Shown: positions 49,161-58,559, counted from the stretch's first letter. The stretch is 64,000 nucleotides of DNA from an uncultured Lachnospiraceae bacterium (GCA_934402055.1 CAKRTC010000001.1:1-64000), one strand, 5' to 3'. Notes: generated from the sequence alone by a model not told the origin. Translations and numbers: made by a program.

Positions 49161-50798
49161 TCAGTTGTCGCCTGCATCGTCTCCCGTAAGGGTGAAGGTG
49201 AAGCTCTTTCTTGCTGCGTCATCTGCTGCAAGGTATTCGTCATAGGTAGTCATCTTATCGATGAGCTTGCCGTCACGTATCTCCATGATACGGTTTGCTG
49301 TGGTCTCGGTAACCTGATGGTCTCTTGATGAGAAGAGTATAACGCCCGGGAACTTGATAAGTGCGGTGTTAAGAGCGGATATCGATTCCATGTCAAGATG
49401 GTCGGTAGGCTCGTCAAGGATGAGGATATTTGAACCGCTTATCATCATCTTGGAGAGCAGGCAACGCACCTTCTCACCTCCGGAGAGAACATTTACACGT
49501 TTCATACCGTCATCTCCGGCGAAGAGCATTCTGCCGAGGAAGCCTCTTACATAAGTAACATCCTTCTCCGGGCTGTACTGCATGAGCCAGTCATAGATGG
49601 TATCGTCTCCGGCAAATTCCTCCTTGCTGTCCTTAGGGAAATAAGCCTGGCTTGTTGTAACGCCCCATTTATAATCGCCCTCGTCCGGCTTGATCTCGCC
49701 CATGAGTATACGGAAGAGAGTCGTCTTTGCAAGCTCGTTAGGACCGACAAATGCGATCTTATCCTCCTTGCCTACCATGAAGCTGATATTATCCAATACC
49801 TTTACTCCGTCAATGGTCTTGGAGAGATTCTTGACTGTGAGTACCTCGTTGCCGATAGAACGGTTAGGCTTAAAATCGATATAAGGATACTTTCGGCTTG
49901 AAGGTCTGATCTCCTCAAGCTCGATCTTCTCAAGGGCACGCTTACGTGAGGTGGCCTGCTTGGACTTTGATGCGTTTGCAGCGAAACGTGCAATGAAGTC
50001 CTTGAGCTCTTTGATCTGCTCTTCCTTCTTGCGGTTTGCTTCCTTCATCTGCTTGATCATAAGCTGAGAGGACTCTACCCAGAAATCATAGTTTCCGGCA
50101 TAAAGCTGTATCTTGCCGTAATCTATATCGGCAATAGCTGTACATACCTTATTAAGGAAATATCTGTCATGAGATACGGTGATGATGGTGTTCTCAAAGT
50201 TGATGAGGAACTCCTCAAGCCAGGCAATGGCATCAAGATCGAGATGGTTGGTAGGCTCGTCGAGCAGCAATATGTCCGGATTTCCGAAGAGAGCCTTGGC
50301 AAGCAATACCTTGACCTTGAGCGGGCTCGGAAGCTCGCTCATAAGCTTATAATGCTCACTGACCTCTACACCGAGTCCCGAGAGGAGGGTTGCCGCATCT
50401 GTTTCTGCATCCCAGCCGTTCATCTCCGCAAATTCGCCCTCAAGCTCTGCGGCACGTATACCGTCTTCGTCGGAAAAGTCCGGCTTCATGTAGATGGCGT
50501 CCTTTTCCTTCATTATCTCGTACAGTCTCTGATTGCCCATGATAACTGTATCAAGCACTGTGTAATCGTCATACTTAAAGTGATCCTGCTCGAGTACCGA
50601 GAGTCTCTGATCCTTGGATATAATGACTTCACCGTTGGTAGGTTCAAGCTGTCCCGAGAGAATCTTGAGGAAAGTAGACTTACCGGCACCGTTTGCTCCG
50701 ATCAGACCGTAGCAGTTGCCCTCTGTGAATTTGATCGTCACATCCTCAAATAAGGCCTTCTTGCCTACACGGAATGTCAAATGTGAGGTTGATATCAT
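49161..50798 (-). CDS. ABC-F family ATPase (YbiT/YkpA-like) with one degenerate ATP site
   Basis: A 545-residue cytoplasmic ribosome-associated protein with two ABC domains and a linker (~245-315; rich in Lys/Glu, with ANASKSKQATSRKRAL). Domain 1 has Walker A GANGAGKST, Walker B LLLDEPTNHLD and SHDRYFL, but its signature reads LPSPL (~156-160) in place of LSGGQ. Domain 2 has signature LSGGEK and Walker B LILDEPTDHLD, but its Walker A is GPNELAKTT (~350) and its H-loop SSRDH lacks the usual His. The three changed elements all belong to the same composite site, so one site should be active and the other weak. No transmembrane part; role in translation by family analogy. The start follows AAAGGACAA. 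Confidence 0.9.
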   Translation of the reverse strand: MISTSHLTFRVGKKALFEDVTIKFTEGNCYGLIGANGAGKSTFLKILSGQLEPTNGEVIISKDQRLSVLEQDHFKYDDYTVLDTVIMGNQRLYEIMKEKDAIYMKPDFSDEDGIRAAELEGEFAEMNGWDAETDAATLLSGLGVEVSEHYKLMSELPSPLKVKVLLAKALFGNPDILLLDEPTNHLDLDAIAWLEEFLINFENTIITVSHDRYFLNKVCTAIADIDYGKIQLYAGNYDFWVESSQLMIKQMKEANRKKEEQIKELKDFIARFAANASKSKQATSRKRALEKIELEEIRPSSRKYPYIDFKPNRSIGNEVLTVKNLSKTIDGVKVLDNISFMVGKEDKIAFVGPNELAKTTLFRILMGEIKPDEGDYKWGVTTSQAYFPKDSKEEFAGDDTIYDWLMQYSPEKDVTYVRGFLGRMLFAGDDGMKRVNVLSGGEKVRCLLSKMMISGSNILILDEPTDHLDMESISALNTALIKFPGVILFSSRDHQVTETTANRIMEIRDGKLIDKMTTYDEYLAADDAARKSFTFTLTGDDAGDN

Positions 50799-50985
50799 TA
50801 TATTGTCCTTTCATAGCTGATAATTGCGTGTTAACTAAACGATAAGTATAGCAAAAAGACCTCGTACTGTCTATGTGATAAGATGCATAAAAGGCAGTTT
50901 GCTGAGAATGTTTAGATTTGTTTTATACATACAAAATATAAACATGAAAATTGTTGAATTTAAACAAAAAGAAAACTTTTTATCG
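50799..50985. other. Divergent intergenic region
   Basis: AT-rich spacer between the ABC-F gene (minus) and the panB promoter (plus); no gene seen. Confidence 0.4.
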
Positions 50986-51014
50986 TTGACAATAATATAC
51001 CCTGATGATAACAT
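50986..51014 (+). promoter_or_regulatory. Promoter of panB
   Basis: Consensus TTGACA (50986-50991) and TAACAT (51009-51014) at 17-nt spacing. A CCTATA/TATAGG inverted repeat (about 51030-51057) and GACC/GGTC arms follow in the ~110-nt leader. Confidence 0.6.
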
Positions 51015-51127
51015 GAGTGATATCGAAATCCTATAAATCAGCACAAGGACTATAGGGTAAAATTGTGCAATTCGACCAAAAAACGGTCGCCATAAAATTA
51101 TTGATTCTTTTACGGAGGAACTAAGCA

Positions 51128-51985
51128 GTGGCACTTAAGAAGAAGACGATTCCTGATTTTCTCAAGATGAAAGAGGAAGGACAGAAGGTAACATGGATAA
51201 CAAGCTATGATTATCTTACAGCAAAGTATGTTGAGAGATCCGGAATGGATATGATCCTTGTCGGTGACTCAATGGGAATGGTTCAGCTTGGCTATGATAC
51301 TACCTTCCCGGTAACCATGGATGACATGATCAGAAGCTGTCAGGCGGTAAGAAGAGGTGCACCGAATACATTTATAGTAGGCGATATGCCTTATATGTCA
51401 TATCAGGAATCTGATGAGGAGGCTATTGCAAATGCAGGCAGATTTATCAAGGAGAGCGGATGTGACTGCGTAAAGCTTGAGGGCGGGACAGAGCTTATAG
51501 TTGAGCGTATGCGTGCTATTACTCAGGCAGGTATCGCAGCTATCGGCCATATCGGACTTACACCTCAGTTCATGGCTCAGATCGGCGGATACAAGGCTCA
51601 GGGTAAGTCAGCCGCTGCTGTTGCCAAGCTTATCGATCAGGTTAAGAAGCTTGAGGAGGCAGGCGCATGGGCTGTTCTTATCGAGGGAGTTCCTACAATT
51701 GCAGGCAAGGCTGTGCATGATGCGGTAAGTATCCCTGTATACGGAATCGGAGCAGGTTCACAGGTTGACGGACAGCTTATCATCTATGCTGATATGGCAG
51801 GATATTATGATGACTTCACACCTAAGTTTGTTAAGAGATATGCCGAGGTCGGCAAGGTGCTTCAGGATGCATTTACAGCTTATGTTGAGGAAGTAAGAAA
51901 CGGAGCATTCCCTGAGGATGACAAGCATACCTACAAGATCTCTCCTGAAGAGGCAGCTGCCGTAGAAAAGCTGATGGAGAAATAA
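51128..51985 (+). CDS. panB: 3-methyl-2-oxobutanoate hydroxymethyltransferase
   Basis: A 285-residue cytoplasmic enzyme making ketopantoate from alpha-ketoisovalerate and methylene-THF, the first step toward pantothenate and CoA. PanB signatures are TSYDYLTAKYVERSGMDMILVGDSMGMV (with metal-binding Asp), VGDMPYMSY, KLEGG, and GHIGLTPQ. It starts with GTG at 51128, with GGAGG 9 nt upstream. The usual partners panC and panD are not in the window. It needs a folate cofactor, which links loosely with the FolT gene at 18.8 kb. Confidence 0.95.
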   Translation: MALKKKTIPDFLKMKEEGQKVTWITSYDYLTAKYVERSGMDMILVGDSMGMVQLGYDTTFPVTMDDMIRSCQAVRRGAPNTFIVGDMPYMSYQESDEEAIANAGRFIKESGCDCVKLEGGTELIVERMRAITQAGIAAIGHIGLTPQFMAQIGGYKAQGKSAAAVAKLIDQVKKLEEAGAWAVLIEGVPTIAGKAVHDAVSIPVYGIGAGSQVDGQLIIYADMAGYYDDFTPKFVKRYAEVGKVLQDAFTAYVEEVRNGAFPEDDKHTYKISPEEAAAVEKLMEK

Positions 51986-52009
51986 AATATAATAAAAGCG
52001 TACACTTAT

Positions 52010-52040
52010 AGGTCGGAGGAATTTCCTTCGGCCTTTCTTT
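52010..52040 (+). terminator. Terminator after panB
   Basis: AGGTCGGAGGA pairs with TCCTTCGGCCT (two G-T pairs) and is followed by TTCTTTCT. Confidence 0.7.
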
Positions 52041-52140
52041 CTGCCTAACGATTAAAGCCCGGCTGCATTTCTTCTTTAATTTACTTAACGATTAAATACG
52101 GATTGCTTCGTACTACAGTTCGGCAAAAATCAGTAAATTT
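52041..52140. repeat. Fragmentary intergenic repeat sequence
   Basis: Contains ACGATTAAAGCCCGGCTGC and ACGATTAAATACGGATTGC, which resemble the starts of modules D and B; too short and divergent to define precisely. Confidence 0.4.
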
Positions 52141-52224
52141 TGTGAAATATCCGGGTAAATTGTGACTAATAAAAAGCTTTATGTTAAAATCAGCTAACAA
52201 AAAATATTGACAGGGTGAAAAAAT

Positions 52225-54171
52225 TTGGAAGAAAAGAATTACAAATCAGAAGAGAAGGATTCGGAACAAATAAGGGTTTCGGAAAAATCGGAAAAGAAAA
52301 ACACGGAAACGATAATACGCATGACGGTGGGGATATTAGGTATGTTTATTATGCCTATTGTTTCCTTTTATCTGTTTGAGACGGTCACCGGCAATCTGGC
52401 TTATATAGAAACAACTGAGATCATATTTAATATATGCTGGAGCTATGTGCTGTATCTTACAGTCTTCGGAATAAGCGGTTCGACAAGGATAACTATACCC
52501 TTGGTTTCGATATTTCTCTTAGCATTGTCTATTGCAGAGACCTTTGTAATGGAATTTCGTTCGAGACCTATAACGGTATGGGATATAACTGCTTTCGGCA
52601 CTGCGGTATCGGTAACAAAGAATTACAGCTTTGAGCTTAGCAATGCCATGAGGCTGTCTATAGGAGCAGTGCTTGGTGCAGATATAATATTTATATTTTA
52701 TCCGTTTAAGCTAAGAGGCAGGAAACAGAGACTCGGAGCATTTGCCGGCTGCGCTGCGGCGGTCGTCGGATATTCATTTATGTTCTTCACATATATTATG
52801 CCGAGTCGTAATTATGAGATAAATATCTGGGATATCAGCAGCACATATGAAACCAAGGGCTATCTACTGACAACCGCTTTATTTGAGAAATATATAGTAG
52901 CTTCGCCGCCTCCGGGATACAGCCGCAGTGAGCTTGCCTCGATAATTGCGCCGTATACCGATGAAGGGGAGGCAGAGTCCGGCACTGATAACAGAGAGAA
53001 CGGTGATGCTTCGGAAGATGCAGGAGCAGCTGTTGGATCGACAACAGAGCCGGTAAATATTATCTGTATCATGAATGAGAGCTTCTCAGACCTCAGTGTG
53101 GCAGGTGAGTTTGATACCAATACAGCATATCTTCCGTATTGGTACAGTATAGATAAAAATGCGATAAGGGGAAGCTTATGCGTGCCGGTATTCGGAGCAA
53201 TGACAGCGAATACCGAATTTGAATTCCTTACAGGTGACAGTATATCGGTGCTGCCGTATGCAACCTGTGCATACCAGTTTAATGTCCATCCCGGTGAATA
53301 TTCGCTTGTATCGACATTAAAAGATCAGGGATATTATGCAGTTGCCATGCATCCTTACCCGAGAGAAAACTGGAACCGTTCCAATGTGTATACCTTCATG
53401 GATTTTGATGAGTTTTATGATATTGATGATTATGAGGGAGCAGAGGAGCTTAGGAATTATGTGAGCGACAAGGCTGACTTTGAAAAAATAATCGAGACTG
53501 TGGAGGCTAAAAACGATCCGTCGGATAAATTGTTCGTGTTCAATGTGACCATGCAAAATCATGGCGGATATGATACCGCATTTGATAATTTTGATCAGGA
53601 GGTCGAACTTACAGGAGAGCTTGCGGGGAAATATCCCGAGGCTGACAGATATCTGTCCCTGATCAAGAAAAGTGATGATGCCTTCAGATATCTTACGGAA
53701 TATTTTGCACAGTCAGATGAACCGACTATGATAGTTATGTTCGGAGATCATCAGCCCGGAGTTGAGGATGAGTTTTATGATGAGATAGCAGGCATGAGCT
53801 CGGATGAGGTGCCGATAGCCGACCGTATAATGTGGTATCAGACCCCGTTTATGATATGGACCAATTATGATATGCCATATGAAAATGTCGGAAAATTAAG
53901 CTCGTTATTCCTTTCAAGCTATGTGCTTAAGGCTGCCGGACTTAAGATGACTCCGTATAATAAGCTGCTGCTCGATCTGTCCCAAAAGGTTCCTGTGATA
54001 CATCCGAACGGCTGTTATGATAATGAAGGCAACTTCTATACACATGATGAGTCTGTTATGAGTTCAATCTGTCCGTATTACAAAGAGATACTTAATTACA
54101 AATATCTCTCCTATAATCACAGCCTGGATCAGAAAAAGTTCACACAGGCATTTGCTTTGGATGTGAAGTGA
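52225..54171 (+). CDS. LtaS-like sulfatase-family phosphoglycerol transferase
   Basis: A 648-residue membrane enzyme. A charged cytoplasmic N-terminus (1-30) precedes about five helices (~30-205), and the extracellular catalytic domain spans ~275-600. Sulfatase-fold motifs match lipoteichoic-acid-synthase relatives: IICIMNESFSDL with the first metal-binding Glu, GAMTANTEFEFLTG with the likely Thr nucleophile, NVTMQNHGGYD, and FGDHQPG. It should transfer glycerol phosphate groups to a cell-surface polymer. A Glu/Ser/Gly-rich linker (~240-272) separates membrane and catalytic parts. It starts with TTG at 52225 after a weak GGGTG site. Confidence 0.88.
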   Translation: MEEKNYKSEEKDSEQIRVSEKSEKKNTETIIRMTVGILGMFIMPIVSFYLFETVTGNLAYIETTEIIFNICWSYVLYLTVFGISGSTRITIPLVSIFLLALSIAETFVMEFRSRPITVWDITAFGTAVSVTKNYSFELSNAMRLSIGAVLGADIIFIFYPFKLRGRKQRLGAFAGCAAAVVGYSFMFFTYIMPSRNYEINIWDISSTYETKGYLLTTALFEKYIVASPPPGYSRSELASIIAPYTDEGEAESGTDNRENGDASEDAGAAVGSTTEPVNIICIMNESFSDLSVAGEFDTNTAYLPYWYSIDKNAIRGSLCVPVFGAMTANTEFEFLTGDSISVLPYATCAYQFNVHPGEYSLVSTLKDQGYYAVAMHPYPRENWNRSNVYTFMDFDEFYDIDDYEGAEELRNYVSDKADFEKIIETVEAKNDPSDKLFVFNVTMQNHGGYDTAFDNFDQEVELTGELAGKYPEADRYLSLIKKSDDAFRYLTEYFAQSDEPTMIVMFGDHQPGVEDEFYDEIAGMSSDEVPIADRIMWYQTPFMIWTNYDMPYENVGKLSSLFLSSYVLKAAGLKMTPYNKLLLDLSQKVPVIHPNGCYDNEGNFYTHDESVMSSICPYYKEILNYKYLSYNHSLDQKKFTQAFALDVK

Positions 54172-54176
54172 TAAAT

Positions 54177-54282
54177 GTAATAGGAAATTTAAGCTGCTCT
54201 GCGGTATGTGCACTCCTGCCGGGGGAAAATGCCGCAAGCAGCATTTGGCGCGAGAATGTGCCAAGGCATATTCTTTTTATGA
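54177..54282 (-). repeat. Module A intergenic repeat, decayed copy 3
   Basis: In the same orientation as the 44.9-kb copy. It keeps the GGCGCGAGAATGTGCC end and parts of the middle (CTGCGGTATG, CCGCAAGC), but the terminal palindrome is reduced to TAATAGGAAATT with the second arm lost. Confidence 0.75.
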
Positions 54283-54289
54283 AATCAGG

Positions 54290-54318
54290 TTGACTGTCGT
54301 GAACTTAGTGGGTAAACT
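54290..54318 (+). promoter_or_regulatory. Promoter of ribU
   Basis: TTGACT (54290-54295) and TAAACT (54313-54318) at 17-nt spacing, just downstream of the decayed repeat. No FMN riboswitch was recognised. Confidence 0.5.
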
Positions 54319-54354
54319 TAAGCTTCGTTAAAATGATTTTACGGAGGTTTGCAA

Positions 54355-55023
54355 ATGCAGACAGACAGCGCATCAGATAAGAATTTTGTTAATGCTTCCG
54401 CATCGCCGGAAGTGAAAAAATCAGCCGATGAACGTGCACATAAGCTTGTTATGGCAGGAATGCTCTCGGCTGTGGCTTTTATACTTATGTTTATTGATTT
54501 CCCGATACCGATGCTTATGCCGGCTTTCGTCAAGATGGATATATCTGACCTTCCGGCCCTGCTCGGAGCCTTTGCACTCGGACCTGTATACGGAGTGATA
54601 ATAAGCTTACTTAAGAATCTGCTTATTATAGTTATAAAGGGATCAACAACGGCATGCACAGGAGAACTGTGCAACTTCCTCCTCGGAGCCGTGTTCTCTG
54701 TTGTTGCGGGAGTTATTTATAAGCTTAACAAGAACAGACACGGAGCGTTGATCGGAGCTGTGGCAGGCGCTGCGGCAATGGCTGTATTAAGTCTTCCTAT
54801 CAATTATTTTATCTCATACCCGGCCTATGTTAAGTTCTACGGTTTACCGCTGGATGTGATCATAAGCATGTATCAGGCGATACTTCCTTCGGCAGATACT
54901 CTGCTTAAGTGCCTTGTTATCTTCAATATGCCGTTTACCTTGGTTAAGGGACTTATAGATGTTGTACTTTGCTTCATGATATATAAGCCGCTTTCTCCGA
55001 TACTTCACGGAAGAAAGCATTGA
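54355..55023 (+). CDS. ribU: Riboflavin ECF transporter S component RibU
   Basis: A 222-residue membrane protein with six helices. RibU landmarks are FIDFPIPMLMPAFVKMDISDLPALLGAFALGPVYGVIISLLKN and GSTTACTGELCNFLLGAVF. It captures riboflavin and shares the EcfAA'T module. The N-terminal 25 residues are a polar extension. The start at 54355 follows GGAGG by 7 nt; an upstream in-frame TTG overlaps that site. Unlike many ribU genes it has no recognisable FMN riboswitch. Confidence 0.92.
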   Translation: MQTDSASDKNFVNASASPEVKKSADERAHKLVMAGMLSAVAFILMFIDFPIPMLMPAFVKMDISDLPALLGAFALGPVYGVIISLLKNLLIIVIKGSTTACTGELCNFLLGAVFSVVAGVIYKLNKNRHGALIGAVAGAAAMAVLSLPINYFISYPAYVKFYGLPLDVIISMYQAILPSADTLLKCLVIFNMPFTLVKGLIDVVLCFMIYKPLSPILHGRKH

Positions 55024-55147
55024 TGAGGCTTACTATATAAGGATTTGGCAAGTATTGCAGCTTGCAATGTCTTTGGAAAATTGCTAAAATTCATACCATA
55101 AAACCTATGTGGATTTTTTTAATGCCGGGATCATCGACATTATTTTC

Positions 55148-55185
55148 GCCACACAATTGCCGAGAGGCAGTTGTGTGGCTTTTTT
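55148..55185 (+). terminator. Terminator after ribU
   Basis: GCCACACAATTGCC-GAGA-GGCAGTTGTGTGGC, a 14-bp stem with one G-T pair, followed by T6. Confidence 0.9.
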
Positions 55186-55230
55186 AATCGATAATTATAG
55201 AAAAAAGAAAAGAGGAAAGGGACGGGAAAA

Positions 55231-56583
55231 ATGAGCGATCAGACATTTATGAAGGAAAAACCTATATTGCCGCTGGTGCTGTCCATGTCAATACCTATGG
55301 TTATGTCTATGGCTGTAAATGCGGGCTATAACATAGTTGACAGCTTCTTTGTTGCAAAGATGGGAGAGGAGGCGATGACAGCCTTATCTCTGGTATATCC
55401 GATGCAGAACCTTATAGGTGCCGTTGCCATAGGTTACGGAGTAGGTGCCTGTTCGGCAATCTCTTTTTTTCTGGGAGCGAAGTGCGGACGTGAGGCTGAT
55501 GCCTCGGCAACTATAGGATATATCATTTCCTTTATTCATGGCGTGATACTTGCTGTATTGTGCATTTTAGGCATAAGACCGTTTCTTGGGCTGTTTACCG
55601 AATCGGAGCTTATAGTCGAGTACGGATGCCAATATGCCTATATAGTATTTGCATTTTCACCTATATTCAGCATGGGCATGCATGCCGAGAAGGTGCTTCA
55701 GGCGGCGGGACGTATGACCGATACCATGCTTTGCATGCTTGCAGGCTGTATATTCAATATAATCGCAGATCCTTTGCTGATATTCGGCATAGGACCTTTT
55801 CCGGAGCTTGGTATAAGAGGTGCGGCTATAGCGACCGGACTCGGATATGTCGTGGCGTTCAGTCTGTATGTCGGAGCCGGAGTGATAAGACCGCTGCCGT
55901 TAAGGATAAGGATAGGAGAATACCTTTCGGCTTCGGCTCTTATCGGTGATGCCAAGAGCGAACATTCGATAATCAGGCGCATATATGCTGTAGGCATTCC
56001 GGCGGCACTTAATCTGGCATTGCCTTCACTGCTTATCTCATCTCTTAACGCTATACTTGCGGGCTTTTCGGAAGGATATGTGCTTGTGCTCGGAGCATAT
56101 TATAAGCTTCAGACCTTCCTGTATCTGAGTGCAAACGGAATCATTCAGGGAATAAGACCTATAGTGGGCTACAATTACGGAGCGCAGGAATATGAGAGAG
56201 TCAGGAAGACGGAAAGTGTTACTCTCGGTATGTGTGTGTTGATAATGGCTGTCGGTACGGTGCTTTGTCTGCTTATACCGGATAAGCTTATAGGACTTTT
56301 TACAAGTAATACGGAGACTGTCGGATATGGAATGTCTGCGCTCAGGATAATCTCGGCAGGATTTGTGTTCTCGGCTGTGTCTGTCACTATATCCGGCGTG
56401 CTTGAAGGCGTAGGAAAGGGCAGCAGTTCGCTTGTTATATCATTGTGCAGATACATTATTATCATAATACCTGCCGCATTTATATTAAGCCGCATGATCG
56501 GAGCAAACGGTGTATGGCACGCATTCTGGATAAGCGAGCTTCTTACTGCACTTATTTCGTTCAAGCTCCGTCCTGTCAAGTAA
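55231..56583 (+). CDS. MATE-family exporter (second)
   Basis: A 450-residue protein with 12 predicted helices. It opens with EKPILPLVLSMSIPMVMSMAVNAGYNIVDSFFVAKMGEEAMTALSLVYPM and the second half repeats the fold from RIYAVGIPAALNLALPSLL. It is a cation-driven exporter of unknown substrate. AGAGGAAAGGGACGGG lies before the ATG. It is its own unit between two terminators. Confidence 0.92.
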   Translation: MSDQTFMKEKPILPLVLSMSIPMVMSMAVNAGYNIVDSFFVAKMGEEAMTALSLVYPMQNLIGAVAIGYGVGACSAISFFLGAKCGREADASATIGYIISFIHGVILAVLCILGIRPFLGLFTESELIVEYGCQYAYIVFAFSPIFSMGMHAEKVLQAAGRMTDTMLCMLAGCIFNIIADPLLIFGIGPFPELGIRGAAIATGLGYVVAFSLYVGAGVIRPLPLRIRIGEYLSASALIGDAKSEHSIIRRIYAVGIPAALNLALPSLLISSLNAILAGFSEGYVLVLGAYYKLQTFLYLSANGIIQGIRPIVGYNYGAQEYERVRKTESVTLGMCVLIMAVGTVLCLLIPDKLIGLFTSNTETVGYGMSALRIISAGFVFSAVSVTISGVLEGVGKGSSSLVISLCRYIIIIIPAAFILSRMIGANGVWHAFWISELLTALISFKLRPVK

Positions 56584-56754
56584 AGAGGATTAAGCATTTT
56601 CAAAGACAAAGACAGTCATAAAAGCACTGTATAGTATCATATTATTTATAAGTATAGTACCATTTATGGGCAAAAGCCGAGAAAGTACTTGAATAGCATA
56701 TGGACTTGTGGTAGAGTAAGCGCAACTACTTTAACCCAATGAAGCGTTAGGAAT
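56584..56754. other. Leader region upstream of the glycine aptamer
   Basis: Spacer after the MATE gene. No terminator is clear. TAGAGTAAGCGCAACTACTT and following bases may be part of the riboswitch's 5' kink region. Confidence 0.35.
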
Positions 56755-56870
56755 CTTAAGGGAGACCGAACGCGGAGGGCGCTTTGGAGAATTCCATTAA
56801 ATTGGATGCCGAAGGTGTAAGGTACATTGATACCGAATCTCTCAGGCAAAAGAACGAAGCTGCATGTCGG
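56755..56870 (+). ncRNA. Glycine riboswitch aptamer
   Basis: Conserved glycine-aptamer pieces occur in order: GGGAGACCGAACGCGG, GCTTTGGAGA, GGATGCCGAAGG, and AATCTCTCAGGCAAAAGAAC. The GCCGAAGG and CTCAGGCAAAAG blocks are the core of the class. I see one clear aptamer; a second may be partial. It lies upstream of an alanine/glycine symporter gene, a known target of this class. Confidence 0.85.
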
Positions 56871-56910
56871 AAGTTATTTAACTTTTACAGGTATTTATGC
56901 ATGAGTTCTT

Positions 56911-56945
56911 GAGCCGCCGGAAACGGAGCGGCTCTTTTCTTTTGT
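56911..56945 (+). terminator. Terminator of the glycine riboswitch
   Basis: GAGCCGC and GCGGCTC flank CGGAAACGGA, followed by TTTTCTTTT. It lies ~40 nt after the aptamer, fitting transcriptional control. Confidence 0.8.
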
Positions 56946-56958
56946 CAAAAACAGCAAG

Positions 56959-57083
56959 GTCAGTCATTATATATCATAACGGCTTATTATCAACTGACGG
57001 TTTGCTGCGATCGACACAAAGAAGATACTCATATGTCGATATACAGCAGAAAGTAGTTGGGCTTTCTCCAAGGTGACAGCAAA
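56959..57083 (+). ncRNA. Second structured leader element before the symporter
   Basis: After the riboswitch terminator three nested pairings form a closed three-way shape: TTTGCTG (57001-57007) with CAGCAAA (57077-57083), ATCGACA (57010-57016) with TGTCGAT (57034-57040), and AGAAAG (57048-57053) with CTTTCT (57062-57067). A separate hairpin GTCAGT/ACTGAC (56959-56998) precedes it. It ends 20 nt before the symporter ATG. No known class was recognised. Confidence 0.45.
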
Positions 57084-57103
57084 TCAAAAAGGGGGATCTT
57101 AAT

Positions 57104-58477
57104 ATGCTGTTATCTATTGTCCAGACGATCAATTCATATCTGTCTGACTACGTACTTGTTATTCTGCTCCTGGGAGTAGGCTTTTGGTATTCGGTGAAGA
57201 CCGGCTTTGTGCAGATCAAATACTTCGGATACGGAATGAAGAAGACTTTCGGAGAGCTTAATCTCTTTGGTAAGAAGCATGATGCGGGAATGTCTTCCTT
57301 CCAGGCACTTGCTACAGCCATTGCGGCACAGGTAGGTACCGGTAATATCGTCGGTGCCAGCGGAGCTATCCTTACAGGTGGTCCGGGTGCGATATTCTGG
57401 ATGTGGATCATTGCTTTCTTCGGTATGGCAACCATCTATGCCGAGGCTACACTTGCTCAGGAGACAAGAGTGGTAAGAGAGGACGGAAGCATCCACGGAG
57501 GTCCGGTTTACTATATAACTACCGCATTCAAGGGAGGCTTCGGAAAATTCCTTGCTCACTTCTTTGCCATAGCAATTATCCTTGCACTCGGATTCTTCGG
57601 ATGCATGGTTCAGTCCAACTCTATAGGCTCGACTATCAGTACAGCCTTCGGAATACCGTCATGGGTAGTGGGAATCGTGCTTGTTATCTTCTGCGCGGCC
57701 ATCTTCCTTGGAGATGTTAAGAGACTTGCTTCGGTTACAGAGAAGGTAGTGCCTATCATGGCACTGGTTTTCCTTATCGGAGGACTTGCAGTACTTGTTA
57801 TCAGAGCAAAGTATCTTCCAGAGACCTTCGGAATGATATTCAAGTATGCGTTTAAGCCTGATGCTATTATCGGCGGAAGCTTCGGATATGCACTTAAGAC
57901 AGCGCTGAGCCAGGGTGCGAAGAGAGGACTCTTCTCAAATGAGGCAGGTATGGGTTCAACACCTCACGCACATGCGCTTGCTAATGTTTCATGCCCGCAT
58001 GAGCAGGGCGTGGTTGCTATGGTAGGTGTATTTATCGATACCTTCGTAGTACTTACACTTAATGCACTTGTTATTATCTCTACACTTTATACAAGTGACG
58101 GAATACTTGCAAGCGGCGTTATTCCGGAGGGAATCGGCAAGGCGAACCTTGCACAGACAGCCTTTGGTACAGTATTCGGAGAGCAGTTCGGTGCTATGTT
58201 CGTTGCAATATGCCTTTTCTTCTTTGCCTTCTCAACCATACTCGGCTGGAATCTTTTCGGAAAGATCAATGTGATCTGGATGTTCGGAGATAAGGGCAAG
58301 GTAGTTTATACCGTTATTGCACTTATATTCATCTTCCTCGGTACACTTACTTCAAGTGACCTTGTATGGGAGCTTTCCGACATGTTTAACCAGCTTATGG
58401 TTATTCCTAACGTTATCGCTTTGTTTGCGCTTACCGGCATGGTGGTTGCAAGCGTAAAGAGCGTTAAGAAGAATTAA
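57104..58477 (+). CDS. AGCS-family sodium:alanine/glycine symporter
   Basis: A 457-residue membrane protein with 10-11 helices. AGCS hallmarks are GVGFWYSVKTGFVQIKYF near the N-terminus, FQALATAIAAQVGTGNIVGASGAI with the substrate/Na+ site, and QGAKRGLFSNEAGMGSTPHAHA. It moves small neutral amino acids with Na+. AAAGGGGG lies upstream of the ATG. A glycine riboswitch with terminator and a further structured leader precede it, so glycine is a substrate or at least the controlling signal. Confidence 0.94.
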   Translation: MLLSIVQTINSYLSDYVLVILLLGVGFWYSVKTGFVQIKYFGYGMKKTFGELNLFGKKHDAGMSSFQALATAIAAQVGTGNIVGASGAILTGGPGAIFWMWIIAFFGMATIYAEATLAQETRVVREDGSIHGGPVYYITTAFKGGFGKFLAHFFAIAIILALGFFGCMVQSNSIGSTISTAFGIPSWVVGIVLVIFCAAIFLGDVKRLASVTEKVVPIMALVFLIGGLAVLVIRAKYLPETFGMIFKYAFKPDAIIGGSFGYALKTALSQGAKRGLFSNEAGMGSTPHAHALANVSCPHEQGVVAMVGVFIDTFVVLTLNALVIISTLYTSDGILASGVIPEGIGKANLAQTAFGTVFGEQFGAMFVAICLFFFAFSTILGWNLFGKINVIWMFGDKGKVVYTVIALIFIFLGTLTSSDLVWELSDMFNQLMVIPNVIALFALTGMVVASVKSVKKN

Positions 58478-58515
58478 AAATTAAATAAAAGAATCTGAAT
58501 AAACAGATTTAGACG

Positions 58516-58559
58516 AAGCGGATATGTCCGGCTGAAAGCCTTGGATATATCCGCTTTTT
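58516..58559 (+). terminator. Terminator after the AGCS gene
   Basis: AAGCGGATAT pairs with ATATCCGCTT across a 21-nt loop and ends in TTTTTA. Confidence 0.85.

Noticed and set aside
54172..54354. FMN riboswitch upstream of ribU
   Set aside because: The AGGATA and GGTGAAATTCC core is absent; the leader holds a decayed module A repeat and a plain promoter.
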